A stretch of 64,000 nucleotides of DNA, from positions 59,103 through 123,102 of the forward strand of contig NZ_NPKI01000051.1 of the NCBI RefSeq assembly GCF_002284565.1, written 5' to 3'. Each line of letters starts with the position of its first letter. Within the stretch, counting starts at the first letter, position 1. Source of the DNA: Mesorhizobium mediterraneum. GTDB taxonomy: Bacteria; Pseudomonadota; Alphaproteobacteria; Rhizobiales; Rhizobiaceae. The translations under genes and the position numbers were made by a program. Positions 59,451 through 64,000 of the stretch are shown here, in pieces. The notes under the pieces were generated by a model, which was not told the origin of the DNA, searched no databases, and saw only the letters and a list, made by a program, of their open reading frames with translations.

Positions 59451-60518
59451 TCACGGACACGGGTTACCGACACGCTGGTGGATTGCATCGACCGCCTTCT
59501 GCATCTCCTCGGTCCAGACGACATCGGCGGAAGACAGCGCCATTTCGAGCTGGGAAAGGGTCGTCGCGCCGATGATGCTCGAGGCGACGAAAGGCCGGCT
59601 CGTGACATATGCGTTGGCAAACAAAGCCGGCTCCATGCCGAAAGAGCGCGCCAGCTCGTTGTACTCAAGTTGCGCTTCCGCGGCGTTCGGGGCCTCGTAG
59701 CGCTGGCCGCGATTGAAAAGCTGCGAGCGCGAGCCCAGCGGCCGTGCGCCATGATCGTATTTGCCGGTCAGGTAGCCTTGTCCCAGCGGCGAATAGGCGA
59801 GCAGGGAAACCTGTTCGCGCTCGCAGACTTCGGCGAGATTCACCTCGAAGCTGCGGTTGACGAAATTATAGGCGTTCTGCAGCGACACCAGGCGCGGACC
59901 GGCGCCCTTGTCGGCTTCGGCGACGAACCGCATGACGCCCCAGGAACTTTCGTTCGACAGGCCGAAATGGCGGATTTTTCCTGCCTTCACCAACTCGTCG
60001 AAGACGGCGAGCGTCTCCGCGATCGGTGTCTCGCCGGCCGGCGCGCCAACGGAATCGGCCCGTGGCGCCACGGCGCCGATACGGTTCGGGTTGGCACCCC
60101 ACGGCACGTCTCGTTCCGGCCAATGGATCTGATAGAGATCGAGATAGTCGGTGTTGAGCCTGGTCAGCGATTTTTCGACGGCATCGAAAATGTCGGCGCG
60201 CACCAGCTTCGACGGGCGCCCGCCGCGGAACCATGCATTGGCGGTGCGGCCAACCACTTTCGAGGCGAGGATCACTTGATCGCGGTTGCCCCGAGCTTTC
60301 ATCCAGCTGCCGATGATCTTCTCGGTCCAGCCTTGCGTCTCCGCCTTGGGCGGGATCGGGTAAAGCTCGGCAGTGTCGATGAAGTTGACGCCGCGCGAAA
60401 AGGCCAGATCCATCTGGGCGTGGCCGTCCGCTTCGGTGTTCTGCTGGCCCCAAGTCATCGATCCCAAGCAGATCTGGGAAACAAGAAGATCGGTCCGACC
60501 GAGGCGGCGTTTGTGCAT
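59451..60518 (-). CDS. Aldo/keto reductase (Tas-like)
   Basis: 355 residues, (beta/alpha)8 barrel. N-terminal beta hairpin MHKRRLGRTDLLVSQICLGS, catalytic Asp and Tyr in FIDTAELYPIPP, catalytic Lys in VILASKVVGR, His in LYQIHWPERD, and NADPH region SPLGQGYLTGKYD. Start 60518 with GGAGAAAG upstream. Substrate unknown. Confidence 0.92.
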   Translation of the reverse strand: MHKRRLGRTDLLVSQICLGSMTWGQQNTEADGHAQMDLAFSRGVNFIDTAELYPIPPKAETQGWTEKIIGSWMKARGNRDQVILASKVVGRTANAWFRGGRPSKLVRADIFDAVEKSLTRLNTDYLDLYQIHWPERDVPWGANPNRIGAVAPRADSVGAPAGETPIAETLAVFDELVKAGKIRHFGLSNESSWGVMRFVAEADKGAGPRLVSLQNAYNFVNRSFEVNLAEVCEREQVSLLAYSPLGQGYLTGKYDHGARPLGSRSQLFNRGQRYEAPNAAEAQLEYNELARSFGMEPALFANAYVTSRPFVASSIIGATTLSQLEMALSSADVVWTEEMQKAVDAIHQRVGNPCP

Positions 60519-60897
60519 GGAACTTTCTCCGGCGGGAAATTTTTGTGCGGCTGCGCGGGCAGGAAGCCGCAGCATACAGGAGGGCCCGGGCTGTCTCCAA
60601 GCCCGCCGCCAATCGCCAGCGACTTTTCCGTAGAATCCAGCCAACGGCCGCGCGGCAGTCAACAAAAAGCCGGACTGCATTTTCATGCAGTCCGGAATTT
60701 CGCCAGGAACGGCGAGGAAAAACCGGCTCAGTGCCGGCGTTCAGCTATACGGTCGGCCCGCGCCGGAAGTTTCACCGGTTGGTCGATTGTGATCAAAAAA
60801 GCCTGCGCAGCATGGCTGCCATGCAAATGCTGCACTGCACAATTGTCATGATTTGCCTATATTGCGACTCGGGGAGGACCAACCAGGGGCTTGAATC
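60519..60897. other. Intergenic region with tandem minus-strand terminators
   Basis: 379 bp between the aldo/keto reductase start and the 54-aa gene. Contains two intrinsic-terminator-like hairpins read on the minus strand (60664-60695 and 60718-60737). No gene is supported; an 18-codon frame on the minus strand is dismissed. Confidence 0.5.
60664..60695 (-). terminator. Intrinsic terminator on the minus strand
   Basis: Perfect 11-bp stem CCGGACTGCAT/ATGCAGTCCGG with TTTC loop; on the minus strand it is followed by CTTTTTGTT. A second weaker hairpin CCGGC/GCCGG with TTTTT is at 60718-60737. Both would stop a minus-strand transcript; no annotated minus-strand gene ends here. Confidence 0.6.
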
Positions 60898-61062
60898 ATG
60901 GGTTTCCTCACTGAAATGTTCGCCCGTCCTCGTCCGCAGGAACGTCTGCGCTATCGCGCGGCTCTGGCGCTGCTTCATTCGATGAGCAATGCCGACCGTG
61001 CGGATATCGGCATCAAACCAGCCGACTTCCCGCGCGTCGCCCGCGAAATGTCCTCACGCTAG
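60898..61062 (+). CDS. Small DUF1127-like protein (54 aa)
   Basis: MGFLTEMFARPRPQERLRYR, AALALLHSMSNADRADIGIK and PADFPRVAREMSSR. The LxxMSxxDRADIGI..ADF pattern resembles the C-terminal half of DUF1127, a family of small basic proteins in rhizobia that bind RNA or act in stress. Start has an AGGGG about 9 nt upstream. Function unknown. Confidence 0.7.
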   Translation: MGFLTEMFARPRPQERLRYRAALALLHSMSNADRADIGIKPADFPRVAREMSSR

Positions 61063-61065
61063 TCG

Positions 61066-61091
61066 GATATCCCGGCTCCGACCGGGATATC
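61066..61091. terminator. Hairpin between convergent genes
   Basis: Perfect 10-bp stem GATATCCCGG/CCGGGATATC with CTCCGA loop, 3 bp after the 54-aa gene stop and 14 bp before the end of the DUF1993 gene on the other strand. No T run, so termination is likely but not certain. Confidence 0.55.
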
Positions 61092-61104
61092 TCCTCGCCA
61101 TTCT

Positions 61105-61611
61105 TCAACGCGATCCCATGAAAATCGCCTTGCTCAGCGGCACGCCATTGTGACGCAGAATGTCGTAGGCGGTGGTCAGGTGGAAATAGAAATTGGGCAT
61201 GGCGAGATGCAGCAGATACTGCATGCCGGCCATCGAGAATTCGCGCTGGCCAAGCTTCAGCTCGATCATTCTGTCATCGGAGCCGTCCATATCGGCAGCC
61301 GAGAATGTCGCCAGATGGTCGACGGTCTTGGCGATACGCGCCTGGAGATCGGCAAAGCTCGCCTCGTTGTCTTCGTATTTGGGCACCTCGCGGCCGGCAA
61401 GCCGCGATGGGGCGCCCTTGGCGTGGTCGGTGGCGATCTGCACCTGTCTCGTCAGCGCGTACATGTCCGGCGCCAGCCTCGACGTCAAAAACACCTGCGG
61501 ATCGATCTTCCGGTCGAGCGCATTCTGCTCGGCGATGCTCAGCACGTTGGATAGCGCCTTCAACCTGGCCGAAAACACCGGCACAGACGCTTCGTACATC
61601 GATATGGTCAC
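61105..61611 (-). CDS. DUF1993 family protein
   Basis: 168 residues, helical. MTISMYEASVPVFSARLKAL, the DPQVFLTSRLAPDMYALTRQ region and HLAMPNFYFHLTTAYDILRH are the DUF1993 landmarks; the family is distantly DinB-like. GTG start 61611 with GGAG 6 nt upstream. Role unknown. Confidence 0.88.
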   Translation of the reverse strand: MTISMYEASVPVFSARLKALSNVLSIAEQNALDRKIDPQVFLTSRLAPDMYALTRQVQIATDHAKGAPSRLAGREVPKYEDNEASFADLQARIAKTVDHLATFSAADMDGSDDRMIELKLGQREFSMAGMQYLLHLAMPNFYFHLTTAYDILRHNGVPLSKAIFMGSR

Positions 61612-61734
61612 GTGAATCTCCTATCCGGCGGGAACGCCGACGGCGGGACGTAGCGCCTTCGCAGCCGATTCTTCAAGCGTCACCACGTCGCCGCAATCGG
61701 TATGATAGGATTTCCCATCTGGTGGAGATTCCCG

Positions 61735-62784
61735 ATGAGAAGCGCCCTTTTCGCAGCGACCGCTTTTTTCTCCCTGGCCGTGACAGGCCAACCAGTGCTC
61801 GCCGCCGCAGCGCCCTATGTCGATGACAGGTCGGACGCCGAAGCGGTCATCCGCTCGCTCTACAGTGCCATCAACCGGCAAGAATTCGCGCGCGCCTGGG
61901 ACTATTTCGGCGACACCAAGCCGGCCAAGGATTTCGGTGCCTTCGTCAAAGGCTATGACGGCACCGAAAGCGTCGATGTCAAAACCGGCGGCGTGTCGGA
62001 AGACGGGGCGGCCGGCAGCATCTATTACAATGTTCCGGTCGCCATCCGGGCGACAGCCAAGGATGGCAGCGAAAATGTCTTTGCCGGCTGCTACACGCTG
62101 CGCCAGGTCAATGCCTCGATCCAGGAACCGCCGTTCCGCCCGATCTTCATCGACAAGGGCGCACTGAAGCCGTCCAAGGCCGATTTCGAGAACGCTATGC
62201 CAGAAAGCTGCGGCGACGGACCACCGCCGCCGAAGAAGGATGCGGCGCTGGAGCAGGCCAAGAAGGCGTTTGCAGCGACCTATGGCGAACAATGCGACAA
62301 GGAAATGCCTGGCGGCGAGCCTTTGGGAGAGCCGGATGCCTACTCCCTCCGCTACAAGGATGCCGGCGCCGAGGCCGACGAGCCCGAACGCGAGACGCGG
62401 CTATTCCGCTTCTTCTGCTCGATGGCTGCCTACAATGAGAGTGCCGTCTACTACATCGCGGATGATGTATCCGGTGTCCGGCAGTTGCAGTTCGCCTCGC
62501 CGGAGCTCGATATCCACTATGAGAACAACGATAGCGAGGGTAAGGTCGAGGCGATCAACGTCATCGGCTTCGAGACCGACGACCAGCTGGTCAATTCCGA
62601 ATATGACGACGGCACCAAGACGATCTCGTCCCTCAACAAGTGGCGCGGCGTCGGTGACGCCTCGTCAGCCGGGACCTATCTGTTTCGCAACGGCAATTTC
62701 TCGCTGGTGCAGTACGATGTCGACGCCTCCTATGACGGCGAGATCAACCCGCAGACGGTGGTGGACTACAACACCGCGCCTTAA
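61735..62784 (+). CDS. Exported protein with NTF2-like and DUF1176-like parts
   Basis: 349 residues. Signal peptide (about 1-22, LFAATAFFSLAVTGQPVLAA). N-terminal half resembles an NTF2/SnoaL-like domain (AEAVIRSLYSAINRQEFARA, WDYFG); the C-terminal half matches DUF1176 (FRFFCSMAAYNESAVYYIAD, DGTKTISSLNKWRGVGDASS). Four Cys. Start 61735, GGAG upstream. Periplasmic, role unknown. Its stop overlaps the stop of the next gene. Confidence 0.65.
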   Translation: MRSALFAATAFFSLAVTGQPVLAAAAPYVDDRSDAEAVIRSLYSAINRQEFARAWDYFGDTKPAKDFGAFVKGYDGTESVDVKTGGVSEDGAAGSIYYNVPVAIRATAKDGSENVFAGCYTLRQVNASIQEPPFRPIFIDKGALKPSKADFENAMPESCGDGPPPPKKDAALEQAKKAFAATYGEQCDKEMPGGEPLGEPDAYSLRYKDAGAEADEPERETRLFRFFCSMAAYNESAVYYIADDVSGVRQLQFASPELDIHYENNDSEGKVEAINVIGFETDDQLVNSEYDDGTKTISSLNKWRGVGDASSAGTYLFRNGNFSLVQYDVDASYDGEINPQTVVDYNTAP

Positions 62785-63632
62785 GGGGCCTTCGACAGCA
62801 TCCAGTTGAGCGTGCCGCGCCAGTCGGTCATGCGGATCGGCGTGCCGTGCGTGCCGGTCTCGAAGCGGACAAAGCGGGCCGGATAAGTTTTCGATTTGGC
62901 CAGTATCGAACGGAAGAAGGCTTCCTGTTTCTCGACTGGAAACACCGGGTCCTTGCTGCCCTGGCCAAAGAAAACCGGAACGCGGCGCTTGAAGGCGGGG
63001 CTGGAGAAGAAAGTTTCATCCCACAGCGAGCCGAGCAGCAGCAACCCGTCGATGCGGCCGCCCATATCCTTGCGGGCAGCAAGCTTCCAGCACAATGCGC
63101 CGCCCATCGAGCCGCAGGCGACGAAGATCTTCGCACCTGGCGACCGTTCGGCATAGTGGCCGATCAGCGCGGCGATTTGGGCAGCACCCGTGTCGCCGAA
63201 ATCGGAAAAGTCCGGGGAGAGATAGAGGCCGCCATTGCTGGCCATCAGGTTCTTGATGCGGTTGAAATTGCCACCGAAGGTGAAGTCGTCGACGCCCTGC
63301 TTGCGGCTGCCGCCCTGCCCGTGCAGGTAGAGCACGATGATCGAGGCGCCTTGCGTGCGGCCGACGGCGACGTGGCGGATACTGCCGGCATCGGTCTTCA
63401 GCGACAGATCCTGCTGCATCTTGCGCACACTGGTGTCGACATACTGCGCCTGCGCGCGGCGCTCCGGTATTTCGTCGCGGGCGTTGATATCGCGCAGTTC
63501 ACGATAGTCGATGACCGTATAGGCGCCGTTGTTTGCGGACGAGAGGATGGCCGGATAAGCGAACAGATTGTCCTTGAAGGGCTTCAATTCGACGGCATCG
63601 GCGTAAGCGGCGAAGGAAAACAAGAAAAACAT
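62781..63632 (-). CDS. Exported alpha/beta hydrolase
   Basis: 283 residues from the ATG at 63632 (MFFLFSFAAYADAVELKPFK). This gives only the end of a signal peptide; upstream sequence is part of a family D repeat, with no ribosome binding site, so the true start is in doubt and may have been disrupted. The core is sound: IIVLYLHGQGGSRKQGVDDF, nucleophile FVACGSMGGALCWKLAARKD, VFFGQGSKDPVFPVEKQEAF and FETGTHGTPIRMTDWRGTLN. Stop overlaps the previous plus-strand gene (TTAA). Confidence 0.75.
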   Translation of the reverse strand: MFFLFSFAAYADAVELKPFKDNLFAYPAILSSANNGAYTVIDYRELRDINARDEIPERRAQAQYVDTSVRKMQQDLSLKTDAGSIRHVAVGRTQGASIIVLYLHGQGGSRKQGVDDFTFGGNFNRIKNLMASNGGLYLSPDFSDFGDTGAAQIAALIGHYAERSPGAKIFVACGSMGGALCWKLAARKDMGGRIDGLLLLGSLWDETFFSSPAFKRRVPVFFGQGSKDPVFPVEKQEAFFRSILAKSKTYPARFVRFETGTHGTPIRMTDWRGTLNWMLSKAP

Positions 63633-63650
63633 CGAAATCAGCAGGGCGCA

Positions 63651-63808
63651 GGCCCCCCTCTGGCCTGCCGGCCATCTCCCCCTCAAGGGGGGAGATTGAA
63701 TATCGCGCCAGCTTTCGCCAATCGTCGGCCTTATAAAGTGAGGGCCGGCATCGACGCTGCCAATCTCCCCCCTTGAGGGGGAGATGGCCGGCAGGCCAGA
63801 GGGGGGTA
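63651..63808. repeat. Family D inverted-pair repeat
   Basis: Left arm GGCCCCCCTCTGGCCTGCCG (63651-63696) and right arm (63764-63808) with a spacer of about 67 bp. Abuts the start of the exported hydrolase gene, 19 bp away. Same family as 11397-11555 and 20698-20862. Confidence 0.85.
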
Positions 63809-63860
63809 GGACGGTACGAATAGCCATGCCCCCAGGCATGCGTTTTTCGGCTTCGGTTTG

Positions 63861-64000
63861 TCAATCCTGCAGCACGCCGCCGGCACCTTCCAGAGCCTCG
63901 CGGGTGTCGACATCGATGGACGCCCCCTTGCCGATCTCGACATCGACGACATCAAGCCCCTCGGCCTCGACCAGATGGCGTGCGCCGGTATCGCCTTCGA
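63861..64000 (-). CDS. MobA-like nucleotidyltransferase, C-terminal fragment
   Basis: Only the last 45 codons lie in the window; the gene runs off the right edge. The frame reads EGDTGARHLVEAEGLDVVDV, then EIGKGASIDVDTREALEGAG and ends LQD. GD.GAR.L and the D-x-DT-x-EAL block are the C-terminal landmarks of MobA/CTP-type molybdenum cofactor nucleotidyltransferases (NTP_transf_3). Stop TGA at 63863-63861. Which of the related enzymes it is cannot be decided from this piece. Confidence 0.7.
   Translation of the reverse strand, partial: EGDTGARHLVEAEGLDVVDVEIGKGASIDVDTREALEGAGGVLQD

Noticed and set aside
60793..60978. 61-codon minus-strand frame
   Set aside because: It overlaps the start of the 54-aa gene antisense, and no ribosome binding site supports it.

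Overview
The window looks like chromosomal DNA of a Mesorhizobium-like alphaproteobacterium (Hyphomicrobiales). The reasons are high GC with strong third-position GC, rhizobial small families (DUF982, DUF3126, DUF2188, DUF1993, DUF6949-like), a class II cobalamin ribonucleotide reductase with long C-terminal tail, and several interspersed palindromic repeat families of the kind that litter Mesorhizobium genomes. There is no transposase, integrase, phage gene, CRISPR array, rRNA, nodulation or nitrogen-fixation gene. Both ends cut genes: an acetyltransferase on the left and a MobA-like nucleotidyltransferase on the right.

Layout. 1-5850: gatB with a downstream GNAT gene, a CBS protein, a rhomboid protease, then PAS, double-PilZ and transglutaminase-like periplasmic protease genes. 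5851-6676: a strongly structured, AT-richer stretch ending in a solitary HNH nuclease gene. 6785-16569: housekeeping and small genes (ankyrin protein, gamma-carbonic anhydrase, cysE, DUF3126, HD hydrolase, DUF192, double cold-shock protein, gloA, DUF2218, DUF1697, ilvA). 16777-22708: a creatinase-like protein, two tandem lipoprotein hydrolases, adenine deaminase. 22849-25966: a duplicated terminator-bearing element around two tiny genes, tRNA-Leu(UAA), then a coupled pair encoding a membrane-anchored PstS-like protein and a glutamate-receptor-type potassium channel. 26109-34442: TupA-like ATP-grasp, Nudix, old yellow enzyme, DUF982 and DUF2188 genes, and a complete CUT1 sugar ABC importer behind a LacI-type operator. 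34517-40752: CinA-like protein, universal stress protein, divergent LysR and PLP decarboxylase, xanthine phosphoribosyltransferase, Nudix. 40753-46035: regulatory region and nrdJ, then a DUF559 nuclease between two direct repeats. 46036-52405: minus-strand secreted and small proteins (phytase-like esterase, GH25 lysozyme, GFA, hydrolase, SRPBCC, ParB-like). 52563-58107: a tight plus-strand operon (dimethylformamidase-like, class III aminotransferase, BKACE, GNAT, acetylpolyamine amidohydrolase) suggesting catabolism of an amide, amine or beta-amino acid. 58126-64000: class V aminotransferase, aldo/keto reductase, a 54-aa protein, DUF1993, a DUF1176-like protein, an exported hydrolase and the MobA-like fragment.

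Repeat families are called A to E here: A (about 70 bp, GCATGTCG...CGACATGC), B (GCATGA.C...GATCATGC plus a CTACAGC...GCTGTAG hairpin), C (GCGTCGCA hairpins beside gene ends), D (about 160-bp inverted pairs with CTGCCGG.CATCTCCCCC arms) and E (about 150-bp direct repeats flanking DUF559). The most unusual items are the potassium channel plus PstS-like pair, the structured region before the HNH gene, the repeat-flanked cassette beside tRNA-Leu, a possible mini-RNA before nrdJ, and the amine/amide operon. All functions are read from sequence by recognition; no database search was run.
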